DNA from: Pseudaeromonas sharmana
GTDB lineage: Bacteria > Pseudomonadota > Gammaproteobacteria > Enterobacterales > Aeromonadaceae
Length of the DNA stretch: 64,000 bases
Assembly: GCF_042649925.1 (NCBI RefSeq)
Contig: NZ_JBHSAF010000002.1
Coordinates: 62,001 to 126,000, forward strand
Direction of reading: 5' to 3'
Numbering within the stretch: position 1 is the stretch's first letter; each line of letters starts with the position of its first letter. Below, one piece after another: positions 42,476 through 51,502 of this stretch. A program made the position numbers and the translations under genes. A model generated the notes under the pieces. That model did not search any database. It saw only the letters and a program-made list of their open reading frames with translations, and was not told the DNA's origin.

Positions 42476-43621
42476 TCACAGACAGAACCGTTTGACCAGA
42501 TGCTGCAACACTTCGCGGGTGGGCTTCACGAATGAAAGATCAAGGTATTCATCAGGTTGATGAGCCTGCGCTATATGGCCTGGCCCCAGCACCAGCGTAT
42601 CGCAGCCCAACTGCTGGATGAAGGGCGCCTCGGTACAATAGTTGACCGCCTCGGCTGCATGGCCGGTAGCCTGCTCGGCCTCGCCGATCAGCGGGGAATC
42701 CTCACCGCAGGCATAAGGCGGGATTGGTTCGTGCAAGTGACTGATATGCAAGCAACCTGGATGGCATTCGTGCACCGGATTCAGGTTCTGCCGCAGCATG
42801 CCGATCAGCTCCTGCGGGGCGACACCCGGGATCGGCCGCAGGTCGATATGCAAGTCGCAACAGCCACAGATTCTATTCGCACTGTCACCACCGTGAATGG
42901 CACCGAAGTTCAAGGTCGGGTAGGGCACCTTGAAGTGCGTATTGTTGTATTTTTCTTTCAATTCCTGTTGCAGCGACATCAAGTTGGTCAGGACTTGCTG
43001 CATGATTTCGATGGCATTGGTGCCATTGGCCGGATCCGAACTATGGCCACTTCTACCTGTGATACGGATGGACTCGGACATGTGCCCTTTATGCATGATC
43101 ACCGGTACCAGTCCGGTCGGTTCGCCAATGACGGCGTAATCCGGTTTGATGGCCTGGCTCTCGGCGATGGCCCGAGCGCCGGCCATCGTTGTCTCCTCAT
43201 CGGCCGTGGCGAGAATTCGCAGCGGTTTTTGTAGCTTGCCGAGATCCAGCTCCTGCAGCGCAGAGACGATAAAGGCAAAGAAGCCTTTCATATCTATGGT
43301 TCCAAGACCATACAGACGGTTGCCCTCTTCGGTGACCTTGAACGGATCCTTGCTCCAGCGGCCAGCGTCGTAAGGGACCGTATCGGTATGGCCGGCTAGC
43401 AGCAAGCCACCTTCCCCCTCTCCTAGCGTGGCGACGAGATTGAATTTTCCCGGCAGGCCGGCGATCGGCGTGATATCACAGCGAAATCCCAGTGCGCTGA
43501 ACCAGTCGGCCAGCAGATGAATGACGCCCTGATTACTCTGATCCCAGGCAGGATCCGTGCTACTGATCGACGGAATCGCGATGATATCCCGGTATAACTG
43601 AAAAAAGTCGAGATTTGCCAT
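42476..43621 (-). CDS. argE: Acetylornithine deacetylase
   Basis: 381 residues, M20 metallohydrolase. It frees ornithine from N-acetylornithine. Metal ligands are in LLAGHTDTVPYD (about residues 76-87), GTIDMKGFFAF, and ADEETTMAGA; the C-terminal LGPGHIAQAHQPDE holds the last ligand. ATG 43621 follows AGGAGGA, a strong ribosome binding site. Divergent from argC, as in E. coli, with a shared control region. Confidence 0.95.
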   Translation of the reverse strand: MANLDFFQLYRDIIAIPSISSTDPAWDQSNQGVIHLLADWFSALGFRCDITPIAGLPGKFNLVATLGEGEGGLLLAGHTDTVPYDAGRWSKDPFKVTEEGNRLYGLGTIDMKGFFAFIVSALQELDLGKLQKPLRILATADEETTMAGARAIAESQAIKPDYAVIGEPTGLVPVIMHKGHMSESIRITGRSGHSSDPANGTNAIEIMQQVLTNLMSLQQELKEKYNNTHFKVPYPTLNFGAIHGGDSANRICGCCDLHIDLRPIPGVAPQELIGMLRQNLNPVHECHPGCLHISHLHEPIPPYACGEDSPLIGEAEQATGHAAEAVNYCTEAPFIQQLGCDTLVLGPGHIAQAHQPDEYLDLSFVKPTREVLQHLVKRFCL

Positions 43622-43647
43622 ACATCCTCCTTGCACCCCGGATACTA

Positions 43648-43692
43648 ATTTGATAAATAATATAAATGCAAGTTGAATGCATAAATATTAAG
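43648..43692. promoter_or_regulatory. Probable ArgR operator between argE and argC
   Basis: AT-rich stretch with two imperfect matches to the ARG box core TGAAT-N4-ATTCA: TGATAAATAATATA from 43651 and TGAATGCATAAATA from 43674. Their spacing (23 bases) is two more than the usual 21, so exact boxes are uncertain. The place, between divergent argE and argCBFGH, is where ArgR acts in E. coli. Confidence 0.4.
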
Positions 43693-43833
43693 TCGCAGCG
43701 AGCGCGAACTGTGTGAACTATTTGTAAGGCAATGCAGCCAGGATGTCACTGCTTGATTCATCCGCCCTGTAAATGCCGCAGGCGGTTTACTGCGTCTCCT
43801 GGGTGGTCAGTCAGCGTCTTACGGAATATTGTC

Positions 43834-44841
43834 ATGTTGAATGTCGTCATTATCGGAGCCAGTGGGTATGCCGGAGCAGAATTGGCTGCCCTGGTTCAGA
43901 AGCACCCGCACCTCAATCTGCACGGTCTATTTGTTTCGGCCGGGAGTCAGGATGCCAACAAGCCGTTTTCCAGCCTGCATCCGCGTTTTCTCGGTCTGGT
44001 GGATCTGCCGGTCAAGCCGTTGAACGAAGAGGGGATGGCAGAGGCCAAGGCCGGAACCGATCTGGTCTGTCTGGCAACGGCTCACGAGGTAAGCATGGAG
44101 CTGGCACCGCAGTTTCTGGCGGCCGGCATCAAGGTGTTCGACCTATCTGGCGCGTTCCGTGTCGAGCAGGAAGGTTTCTACGATCAGTACTACGGTTTCA
44201 GCCACAACCAGCCGGAGTGGTTAGAAAAGGCGGTCTACGGACTGGCGGAGTGGAATGAGGATGCCATCGCCCAGGCCGAATTGATTGCTGTACCGGGCTG
44301 TTATCCGACCGCTTCTCTGACGGCGTTGAAGCCGCTGATGAGTGCCGGGGTGATTGCCAGCGGGACGACTCCGATTATCAATGCGGTCTCCGGCGTCTCG
44401 GGTGCCGGACGCAAGGCGGCGTTGAACACCAGCTTTTGTGAAGTCAGTCTGAATCCTTACGGTGTGTTCAAACATCGTCATCAGCCGGAAATCAGCCATC
44501 ACCTCGGCAACAAGGTTCTGTTCCAGCCGCATTTGGGCAACTTTGCGCGTGGCATTTTGGCCACCATCTATGTGCAATTGTCCGATGGTGTGACCGCTGA
44601 GCAGGTCGCTGCAGCCTATGCCAAGGCCTATGAAGGCCAGCCTATCGTGCGCCTGTGTCAACACTGGCCATCGATATCCGGTGTGGCTGGCACCCCGTTC
44701 TGCGATCTGCACTGGCAACAGGAAGGGAATCAACTGGTCGTCGTTTCGGCCATCGACAATCTGCTGAAGGGCGCCTCGTCGCAGGCCCTGCAATGCATCA
44801 ACATCAATTATGGATTTGAACAGACCTGCGGTCTGATCTGA
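43834..44841 (+). CDS. argC: N-acetyl-gamma-glutamyl-phosphate reductase
   Basis: 335 residues. It reduces N-acetylglutamyl phosphate to the semialdehyde. The NADP-binding motif is IIGASGYAGAELAAL (residues 6-20). The catalytic cysteine is in IAVPGCYPTASLTAL (about residue 155). HRHQPEI is the usual late motif. The ATG 43834 start fits the family; the frame is open further upstream without similarity. First gene of argCBFGH. Confidence 0.95.
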   Translation: MLNVVIIGASGYAGAELAALVQKHPHLNLHGLFVSAGSQDANKPFSSLHPRFLGLVDLPVKPLNEEGMAEAKAGTDLVCLATAHEVSMELAPQFLAAGIKVFDLSGAFRVEQEGFYDQYYGFSHNQPEWLEKAVYGLAEWNEDAIAQAELIAVPGCYPTASLTALKPLMSAGVIASGTTPIINAVSGVSGAGRKAALNTSFCEVSLNPYGVFKHRHQPEISHHLGNKVLFQPHLGNFARGILATIYVQLSDGVTAEQVAAAYAKAYEGQPIVRLCQHWPSISGVAGTPFCDLHWQQEGNQLVVVSAIDNLLKGASSQALQCININYGFEQTCGLI

Positions 44842-44855
44842 CGGAGCAAACGAAG

Positions 44856-45635
44856 ATGGCGAACAATACCCTGATCATCAAACTGGGCGGCGCTCTGCTG
44901 GAGAGCGATGAGGCGCTGACGGCGCTGTTTGATGGCCTGACACAGTTCCTTGAGCAGCAACACCGTCCGCTGGTGCTGGTACATGGTGGTGGCTGTCTGG
45001 TGGATGACCTGCTCAAGGGGTTGGGCCTCAAGAGCAGCAAGAAGAACGGCTTGCGTGTCACACCGTTTGACCAAATCCCGATCATTGCCGGAGCCTTGGC
45101 CGGAACCGCCAACAAACAGATGATGGCCAAGGCCATTCAGAGCGGCTTGAAGACGGTCGGGCTGTGCCTCGCCGATGGTGGTTTGTGCAACGTGACCCAA
45201 CTCGATCCTGAACTGGGTGCCGTCGGCGATTGCCAACCAGGGGATGCCAGTCTGCTGCACAGCCTGCTGGATGGTGGCTTCCTGCCAGTCATCAGCTCGA
45301 TTGGTATTACCGCAGATGGCCAACTGATGAACGTTAATGCGGACCAGGCGGCGACAGCGATCGCTGAAGCATTGGGCGCCGACCTGGTGATGCTGTCTGA
45401 TGTCAGCGGCATCCTTGACGGTAAGGGGCAACTGATCAGCGAAGTGACACCAGACAAGGCCGAGGAGCTGATCGCCAAGGGTGTGATTACTGGCGGCATG
45501 GAAGTGAAGGTCAAAGCTGCATTGCATGCGGCTGCCAGCCTTGGCCGTCCCATCAGCGTCGCCAGTTGGCGCTACCCGGATCAGCTCAGCAAGTTGCTGG
45601 CTGGTGGCGATGTGGGCACCCGCATCAGCGCCTGA
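44856..45635 (+). CDS. argB: Acetylglutamate kinase
   Basis: 259 residues, amino acid kinase family. It phosphorylates N-acetylglutamate. LIIKLGGALLES at the N terminus carries the catalytic lysine and glycines, VLVHGGGCLVDDLL binds the substrate, and MLSDVSGILDGKGQLI follows. It lacks the N-terminal helix of arginine-inhibited hexameric enzymes, so it resembles the E. coli feedback-insensitive type. Starts 14 bases after argC. Confidence 0.95.
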   Translation: MANNTLIIKLGGALLESDEALTALFDGLTQFLEQQHRPLVLVHGGGCLVDDLLKGLGLKSSKKNGLRVTPFDQIPIIAGALAGTANKQMMAKAIQSGLKTVGLCLADGGLCNVTQLDPELGAVGDCQPGDASLLHSLLDGGFLPVISSIGITADGQLMNVNADQAATAIAEALGADLVMLSDVSGILDGKGQLISEVTPDKAEELIAKGVITGGMEVKVKAALHAAASLGRPISVASWRYPDQLSKLLAGGDVGTRISA

Positions 45636-45686
45636 TAGCGCGTCGGCAAAAAACAACGAGCACGAGCAAGCAGCAAGGAGAAAAGC

Positions 45687-46604
45687 ATGCGGCATCTGTT
45701 AACGACTCAGGAATTCAACCAGGACGAGCTGTTGGCGCTGATTGCGCTGGGCAAGGCGATGAAAGCCAACCCGGCCGCCTACCGCTCCAGCCTGGCCGGC
45801 AAGAGCGTGGTGACGCTGTTCGAGAAGCCGTCACTGCGCACCCGCGTCACCTTTGACATCGGGATTCACCGCCTCGGCGGGCATGCCGTTTACCTGGATC
45901 AGCAAAACGGAGCCATGGGACAGCGTGAGACGGTGAAAGATTTCGCCGGCAACCTGTCGCGCTGGTGTGAGGGCATTGTGGCACGGGTCTTTGACCACAA
46001 AACGCTGATTGAGCTGCGCAACCATGCCAGCGTGCCGATCATTAACTCGCTGTGTAACCTGTATCACCCTTGCCAGGCGCTGGCGGATTTCATGACCATC
46101 GCCGAGAACTATGATGATCTGACCAAGGTCAAGTTGGCCTATCTGGGAGATGGCAACAATGTGGCTCACTCGCTGCTGCTGACCGGGGCCATTCTCGGCA
46201 CCGATGTCACTATAGTGGCACCGAAGGGTAATGGTCCCGATGCCCAGATCTTCAATGAAGCGGTCATGCTGGCCAACAAGTCGGGGGCGCGTCTTGCGGT
46301 AACCGATAGCATTGAGGACATTCGTGGTTTTGATGTGGCCTATACGGATACGTGGGTCTCAATGGGTGACAACACCCCCATGGACACGGTAAAAGACAAG
46401 TTCATGCCCTACCAGATCAATCAAGGGCTGCTGGATAAGACCGGAATTCGCCATGTGCTGCATTGCCAGCCGGCGCACCGGGAGCTGGAAATAACCTCTG
46501 ACGTCATGGATGGACCGGCATCACTGATTCTCGATGAAGCCGAGAACCGGATGCATGCGCAAAATGCCATCCTGCACACACTGATCAATCAAGGAGACAA
46601 GTAA
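45687..46604 (+). CDS. argF: Ornithine carbamoyltransferase (short, variant motifs)
   Basis: 305 residues, against 334 for E. coli ArgF/ArgI. It makes citrulline from ornithine and carbamoyl phosphate. The carbamoyl phosphate site reads KPSLRTRVTF (S-x-R-T-R kept) and LYHPCQALADF (HPxQ kept). The ornithine loop DTWVSMG is kept, which argues for ornithine rather than an acylated substrate. The usual HCLP reads HCQPAHR, and the C-terminal VMDGP...DEAENRMHAQNAI shares features with acetylornithine carbamoyltransferases. Position between argB and argG supports the assignment. Confidence 0.88.
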   Translation: MRHLLTTQEFNQDELLALIALGKAMKANPAAYRSSLAGKSVVTLFEKPSLRTRVTFDIGIHRLGGHAVYLDQQNGAMGQRETVKDFAGNLSRWCEGIVARVFDHKTLIELRNHASVPIINSLCNLYHPCQALADFMTIAENYDDLTKVKLAYLGDGNNVAHSLLLTGAILGTDVTIVAPKGNGPDAQIFNEAVMLANKSGARLAVTDSIEDIRGFDVAYTDTWVSMGDNTPMDTVKDKFMPYQINQGLLDKTGIRHVLHCQPAHRELEITSDVMDGPASLILDEAENRMHAQNAILHTLINQGDK

Positions 46605-47815
46605 TGGAAGGCATCAACAAGGTAGTGCTCGCCTATTCTGGCGGTCTGGATACGTCGGCGATCGTGCCATGGCTGAAAGAGAACTATAACTGCGAAGTCA
46701 TCTGCTTCGTAGCTGATGTTGGTCAGGGCGCTGATGATTTGGAAGGGGTTGAACAGAAGGCCATCGCTTCCGGTGCCTCCAAGTGCATCGTCAAGGATCT
46801 GAAAGAAGAGTTCGTCAAAGACTATGTTTACCCGACGCTGAAGACCGGCGCCATCTACGAAGGCACCTACCTGCTGGGTACCTCCATGGCGCGTCCGGTG
46901 ATTGCCAAGGCAATGGTCGAGGCGGCGATGGCTGAAGGTGCCGATGCCATTGCTCACGGCTGTACCGGCAAGGGTAACGACCAGGTGCGTTTCGAAGGTG
47001 CGGTAGCTGCTCTGGCTCCGCAGCTGAAGGTGATCGCACCGTGGCGGATCTGGACCATGCGTTCCCGCGAAGAGCTGCTCAACTATTTGTCTGAGCGCAA
47101 CATTCCCTGCAAAGCATCGATTACTAAGATCTACAGCCGTGATGCCAACGCCTGGCACATCTCCACCGAAGGTGGCGAGCTGGAGAGCACCTGGAACGAA
47201 GCCTCTGCCGCCGTATGGCAGTGGACTGTGGATCCGGAAAATGCCCCGGACAAGGCCGAATATGTCAAGCTGACTATCGCGCAAGGTGAAGTGGTGGCAG
47301 TAGATGACAAGCCACTGAGCCCCTATCAGGTGCTGGTTGAGCTGAACGAGCGTGCCTCCAAGCACGGTGTCGGTCGTATCGACATCACCGAGAACCGTCT
47401 GGTAGGCATGAAGTCTCGTGGTTGCTACGAAACTCCGGGCGGTACTGTCATGATGGCCGCACTGCGTGCCGTTGAAGAGCTGGTACTGGATAAGACCACT
47501 CGCGCCTGGCGCGAAAAGCTGGGTGCCGAGTTCTCGCACCTGGTGTATGACGGTCGCTGGTTCACGCCGCTGTGCAAAGCCATCGTCGCCTCTGCCGATG
47601 CCATCGCCGAAGATCTGACAGGCGAAGTGGTACTGAAGATGTACAAGGGCTCGGTCAACGCGGTACAGAAGCGCTCCGTCAATAGCCTTTATTCGGAAGA
47701 CTTCGCCACCTTCGGTGCCGATGAAGTGTACGATCAAAGCCATGCTGAGGGCTTTATCCGCCTTTACACCCTGGCCAGCCGCATCCGTGCATTGAAGGCA
47801 CAGAGCAAGCAGTAA
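46604..47815 (+). CDS. argG: Argininosuccinate synthase
   Basis: 403 residues. It condenses citrulline and aspartate with ATP. The P-loop is LAYSGGLDTSAIVPWLKE (residues 9-26). AHGCTGKGNDQVRFE and the TEGGELESTWNE region are typical. It is the approximately 400-residue type, not the longer E. coli form (447). ATG overlaps the argF stop (TAATG) after AAGGAG. Confidence 0.96.
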   Translation: MEGINKVVLAYSGGLDTSAIVPWLKENYNCEVICFVADVGQGADDLEGVEQKAIASGASKCIVKDLKEEFVKDYVYPTLKTGAIYEGTYLLGTSMARPVIAKAMVEAAMAEGADAIAHGCTGKGNDQVRFEGAVAALAPQLKVIAPWRIWTMRSREELLNYLSERNIPCKASITKIYSRDANAWHISTEGGELESTWNEASAAVWQWTVDPENAPDKAEYVKLTIAQGEVVAVDDKPLSPYQVLVELNERASKHGVGRIDITENRLVGMKSRGCYETPGGTVMMAALRAVEELVLDKTTRAWREKLGAEFSHLVYDGRWFTPLCKAIVASADAIAEDLTGEVVLKMYKGSVNAVQKRSVNSLYSEDFATFGADEVYDQSHAEGFIRLYTLASRIRALKAQSKQ

Positions 47816-47881
47816 TTTCTCGCCGGCCACATCGCCAGGATGTGGCCTCATTTCTGATGACCCGATTTATGGAGAATGCCC

Positions 47882-49270
47882 ATGGCGTTATGGGGTGGAC
47901 GTTTCAGTCAGGCTGCGGATACGCGCTTCAAACAATTCAACGACTCACTGCGTTTTGACTATCGACTGGCTGAACAGGATATTGTCGGCTCCGTTGGCTG
48001 GTCACGTGCGCTGGTACAAGTGGGTATTTTGAGCGTCGACGAGCAACAACGACTGGAAGCGGCTCTCCAGGCATTGTTAGCCGAGGTGCAAGCTAATCCA
48101 CAGCAAATTCTGAGCTCTGATGCCGAGGATATCCACTCGTGGGTTGAAGGGCAGCTTATCGCGCGGGTCGGGGATCTGGGTAAGAAGTTGCACACTGGTC
48201 GTTCACGTAACGATCAGGTGGCAACGGATCTTAAGCTGTGGTGCAAGGCGCAGGGGCAGCTGCTGTTGCAGTCGATTCATCACCTGCAACAGGCATTACT
48301 GGCCGCAGCCAAAGCGAATGAATCTGTAGTGCTACCGGGTTATACCCATTTGCAGCGCGCCCAACCGGTGACGTTTGCGCACTGGGCTCTGGCCTATGTC
48401 GAGATGCTGGAACGCGATTTCAGTCGTCTGCAGGATGCATTGGCGCGGCTGAATCTGTGTCCTCTGGGATGTGGTGCGCTGGCTGGTACGGCGTATGCGA
48501 TCGATCGTGAAGCGCTGGCGCTGGATCTGGGATTCGCCGGCGCAACACGCAATAGCCTGGATTCGGTTTCGGACCGTGACCACGTCATCGAGTTAATGAA
48601 TTGTGCCAGTCTGTCGATGGTTCATCTGTCGCGTTTTGCCGAAGATCTGATTTTCTTCAACACCGGGGAAGCTGGTTTTGTCGAGCTCTCCGACAAGGTG
48701 ACTTCCGGTTCGTCGCTGATGCCGCAGAAGAAGAACCCGGATGCACTGGAACTGATCCGTGGCAAGGCTGGTCGGGTGGTTGGGGCACAAACAGGCATGT
48801 TGATGACGTTGAAGGCACTGCCTCTGGCCTACAACAAGGACATGCAGGAAGACAAGGAAGGGTTGTTTGATGCCCTGGACACCTGGTATGACTGCCTGGA
48901 CATGGCGGCATTGGTATTGGAGGATATCCGAGTTAACCAGGCGCGGACTCTGGCCGCGGCACAGGGCGGTTATGCGAATGCCACCGAGTTGGCTGACTAT
49001 CTGGTTGCCAAGGGCATTCCGTTCCGTGAGGCTCACCATATTGTTGGCGAAACAGTGGTCTTCGCGATTAAGGTTGGCAAGCCGCTGGAAGCACTGTCGC
49101 TCGTCGAATTGCAACAGTTTAGTCCGGTCGTGGCAGATGATGTCTATCCTGTCTTGTCGCTCGAGTCGACGCTGGGCAAGCGCGTCGCCAAAGGCGGCGT
49201 CGCGCCGCAGCAGATTTCAGCCGCGCTGGGCTGGATGAGTGCTCATCTGGCAAAAAGAGAGTTCAACTAA
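47882..49270 (+). CDS. argH: Argininosuccinate lyase
   Basis: 462 residues. It splits argininosuccinate to arginine and fumarate. HTGRSRNDQVATDLKLW, TPGYTHLQ-type LPGYTHLQRAQPVTFAHW and the signature GSSLMPQKKNPDALELIRGK (catalytic serine) are present. It lacks the ArgA fusion domain found in Vibrio and Shewanella, whose ArgH is much longer. ATG 47882 was chosen: GGAG is seven bases upstream and MALWGGRFSQ matches E. coli; ATG 47876 is too near the ribosome binding site. Confidence 0.96.
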   Translation: MALWGGRFSQAADTRFKQFNDSLRFDYRLAEQDIVGSVGWSRALVQVGILSVDEQQRLEAALQALLAEVQANPQQILSSDAEDIHSWVEGQLIARVGDLGKKLHTGRSRNDQVATDLKLWCKAQGQLLLQSIHHLQQALLAAAKANESVVLPGYTHLQRAQPVTFAHWALAYVEMLERDFSRLQDALARLNLCPLGCGALAGTAYAIDREALALDLGFAGATRNSLDSVSDRDHVIELMNCASLSMVHLSRFAEDLIFFNTGEAGFVELSDKVTSGSSLMPQKKNPDALELIRGKAGRVVGAQTGMLMTLKALPLAYNKDMQEDKEGLFDALDTWYDCLDMAALVLEDIRVNQARTLAAAQGGYANATELADYLVAKGIPFREAHHIVGETVVFAIKVGKPLEALSLVELQQFSPVVADDVYPVLSLESTLGKRVAKGGVAPQQISAALGWMSAHLAKREFN

Positions 49271-49313
49271 GAAATGCCGCATCCTTGTGACAGTGCAACT
49301 GCATGAACAATCT

Positions 49314-49340
49314 GGGGCCGACAGGCCCCGTGTCTTTGTG
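49314..49340 (+). terminator. Weak terminator candidate after argH
   Basis: GGGGCC/GGCCCC stem with GACA loop (49314-49329), then GTGTCTTTG. T tract is weak. Confidence 0.5.
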
Positions 49341-49385
49341 GGCGCGACGCAAGAAGTACGCTGGTGAAAATAAGTACTAGACTAC

Positions 49386-49413
49386 TTGCACCTTGATTGC
49401 CGATCCGTATAAT
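49386..49413 (+). promoter_or_regulatory. S10 operon promoter
   Basis: -35 TTGCAC (49386-49391) and perfect -10 TATAAT (49408-49413), 16 bases apart, about 170 bases before rpsJ. Transcription should start near 49420. Confidence 0.75.
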
Positions 49414-49419
49414 ACGCGG

Positions 49420-49588
49420 GCTCGTCAATTTGACGGCAGAGCCTCTGGCTCGGTTCGTAGCGATATGCTCGGACCTACAATCTCCCCGATTGGGGGAGAG
49501 TCGTTTAAAACAACCTCCGAACCTCCCGCTAGGGTAAGGTGCGGGCGGTCTGTTTTTATGTTCTTTAATCCATTTGGAGCTCTGGTCA
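49420..49588 (+). promoter_or_regulatory. S10 ribosomal protein leader (L4 control)
   Basis: Long untranslated leader with hairpin TCTCCCC-GATTG-GGGGAGA (49481-49499), then a stem ACCTCCCGC/GCGGGCGGT (49521-49549, one mismatch) and a TCTGTTTTT tract. This is the layout of the gammaproteobacterial S10 leader, where L4 causes attenuation and blocks translation. Layout seen; L4 role from the known family. Confidence 0.75.
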
Positions 49589-49900
49589 ATGCAGAACCAA
49601 AGAATTCGTATCCGCCTGAAGGCTTTTGATCACCGTTTGATTGATCAATCCACGGCGGAAATCGTCGAAACTGCTAAGCGCACTGGCGCACAGGTTCGCG
49701 GTCCCATCCCGCTGCCGACTCGCAAAGAGCGCTTCACCGTGCTGATTTCTCCACACGTGAACAAAGATGCACGTGATCAGTACGAGATCCGCACTCACAA
49801 GCGTCTGGTAGACATCGTTGAACCGACCGACAAGACCGTAGATGCTCTGATGCGTCTCGATCTGGCCGCTGGTGTCGATGTTCAGATTAGCCTGGGTTAA
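49589..49900 (+). CDS. rpsJ: 30S ribosomal protein S10
   Basis: 103 residues, as in E. coli. Head protein of the 30S subunit, also known as NusE in antitermination. QNQRIRIRLKAFDHRLID at the start and HVNKDARDQYEIRTHKR in the middle are characteristic. The start ATG 49589 lies ten bases after GGAG; the ATG at 49574 belongs to the leader. First gene of the S10 operon. Confidence 0.98.
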   Translation: MQNQRIRIRLKAFDHRLIDQSTAEIVETAKRTGAQVRGPIPLPTRKERFTVLISPHVNKDARDQYEIRTHKRLVDIVEPTDKTVDALMRLDLAAGVDVQISLG

Positions 49901-49923
49901 TTACGGAATAGAGGTTGATAACA

Positions 49924-50562
49924 ATGACAATCGGTCTCGTAGGTCGCAAGGTAGGTATGACTCGCGTCTTCACTGAAGACGGTGTGTCCGTTCCTGTGAC
50001 TGTTATCGAAGTTGAAGCAAACCGTGTGACTCAGGTTAAGTCTCTGGAAAGCGACGGTTACGTTGCCATCCAGATCACCACTGGCTCCAAGAAGGCTAAC
50101 CGCCTGAACAAGGCCGAAGCGGGTCATTTCGCTAAAGCTGGTGTCGATGCTGGTCGTGGTTTGTGGGAATTTCGTCTGAATGAAAGCGAAGCGGCTGACG
50201 TTGCTGTTGGTGCTGAGCTGAACGTTGGCGTTTTCGCTGATGTTAAGAAAGTAGACGTTACTGGTACTTCCAAGGGTAAGGGTTTCGCCGGCACTGTAAA
50301 GCGCTGGAACTTCCGTACTCAGGACATGACCCACGGTAACTCCCGTTCACACCGTGTACCGGGTTCTATCGGTCAGAACCAGTCCCCGGGTAAGGTGTTT
50401 AAGGGCAAGAAGATGGCCGGCCATCTGGGCAACGAGCGTGTAACCGTTCAAAGCCTGGAAGTGGTTCGTGTTGACGTTGAGCGCAATCTGCTGCTGGTTA
50501 AAGGTGCAGTTCCTGGCGCAACCAACGGCGACCTGATCGTTAAACCTGCCGTTAAAGCGTAA
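49924..50562 (+). CDS. rplC: 50S ribosomal protein L3
   Basis: 212 residues. Early-assembling 50S protein with an extension reaching the peptidyl transferase centre. TIGLVGRKVGMTRVFTEDG and the central FRTQDMTHGNSRSHRVPGSI are family marks; the Gln in GSIGQNQ is the one methylated in E. coli. ATG 49924 chosen over a TTG nine bases upstream. Confidence 0.98.
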   Translation: MTIGLVGRKVGMTRVFTEDGVSVPVTVIEVEANRVTQVKSLESDGYVAIQITTGSKKANRLNKAEAGHFAKAGVDAGRGLWEFRLNESEAADVAVGAELNVGVFADVKKVDVTGTSKGKGFAGTVKRWNFRTQDMTHGNSRSHRVPGSIGQNQSPGKVFKGKKMAGHLGNERVTVQSLEVVRVDVERNLLLVKGAVPGATNGDLIVKPAVKA

Positions 50563-50579
50563 CGTCTGAGGAGATAGTA

Positions 50580-51185
50580 ATGGAATTGGTAATGAAAGAC
50601 GCCCAAGGCGCTCTTCAAGTTTCCGAAACTACCTTCGGGCGTGAGTTCAACGAAGCCCTGATCCATCAGGTAGTCGTAGCCTACGCCAATGGTGCGCGTC
50701 AGGGTACTCGCGCTCAGAAGAGCCGTTCTGAAGTGTCTGGCGGTGGTAAGAAGCCGTGGCGTCAGAAGGGTACCGGCCGTGCACGTGCTGGTAGCATCCG
50801 TTCCCCGATTTGGCGTTCTGGTGGCGTGACTTTCGCAGCCAAGCCGCAAGATCATAGCCAGAAGGTGAACAAGAAGATGTACCGTGCTGCTCTGCAGAGC
50901 ATTCTGTCTGAGCTGGTACGTCAAGAGCGTCTGATCGTTGTTGAGCAGTTCTCCATCGAAGCGCCGAAGACCAAGGAACTGGTAGCCAAGCTGAAAGGCC
51001 TGGAACTGACCGATGTTCTGATCGTCACTCCGGAAGTAGATGAGAATCTGTTCCTGGCCGCGCGCAACCTGTACAAGGTTGACGTTCGTGATGTCACCGG
51101 CCTGGATCCGGTCAGCCTGATCGCTTTCGACAAGGTATTGATTACTGCTGATGCAGTGAAGCAAATCGAGGAGATGCTGGCATGA
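50580..51185 (+). CDS. rplD: 50S ribosomal protein L4
   Basis: 201 residues, the same as E. coli. Exit-tunnel protein and the autogenous regulator of the S10 operon. KKPWRQKGTGRARAGSIRSP is the tunnel loop, the place where macrolide resistance changes occur in other species. Its last codons overlap rplW (ATGA). Confidence 0.98.
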   Translation: MELVMKDAQGALQVSETTFGREFNEALIHQVVVAYANGARQGTRAQKSRSEVSGGGKKPWRQKGTGRARAGSIRSPIWRSGGVTFAAKPQDHSQKVNKKMYRAALQSILSELVRQERLIVVEQFSIEAPKTKELVAKLKGLELTDVLIVTPEVDENLFLAARNLYKVDVRDVTGLDPVSLIAFDKVLITADAVKQIEEMLA

Positions 51186-51487
51186 TCCGTGAAGAGCGTC
51201 TGCTGAAAGTTCTGAAGGCTCCGCACATCTCTGAGAAGAGCACCATGGTAGCTGAATCCCTGAACACTATCGTGTTCAAGGTTGCTACTGATGCTACTAA
51301 GGCGGAAATCAAGGCAGCAGTTGAAAAACTGTTCGAAGTTAAAGTTGAAGCTGTACGCACCCTGAATGTGATGGGCAAGACCAAGCGTACCGGTGCTCGT
51401 GTTGGCAAGCGTTCCGATTGGAAGAAAGCCTACGTGACTCTGGTTCCAGGTCAGGACATCGACTTCATGGGCGGCGCTGCCGAGTAA
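51182..51487 (+). CDS. rplW: 50S ribosomal protein L23
   Basis: 101 residues. It lies at the tunnel exit and docks trigger factor and SRP. LLKVLKAPHISEKSTMVAE at the N terminus and KRTGARVGKRSDWKKAYV near the C terminus are typical. The start overlaps the rplD stop by 4 bases. Confidence 0.97.
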   Translation: MIREERLLKVLKAPHISEKSTMVAESLNTIVFKVATDATKAEIKAAVEKLFEVKVEAVRTLNVMGKTKRTGARVGKRSDWKKAYVTLVPGQDIDFMGGAAE

Positions 51488-51502
51488 GAGGAGTCTAGAT
51501 AA

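Noticed and set aside
46589..47851. 420-codon open frame on the minus strand
   Set aside because: Antisense to argG; no similarity to any family I know.
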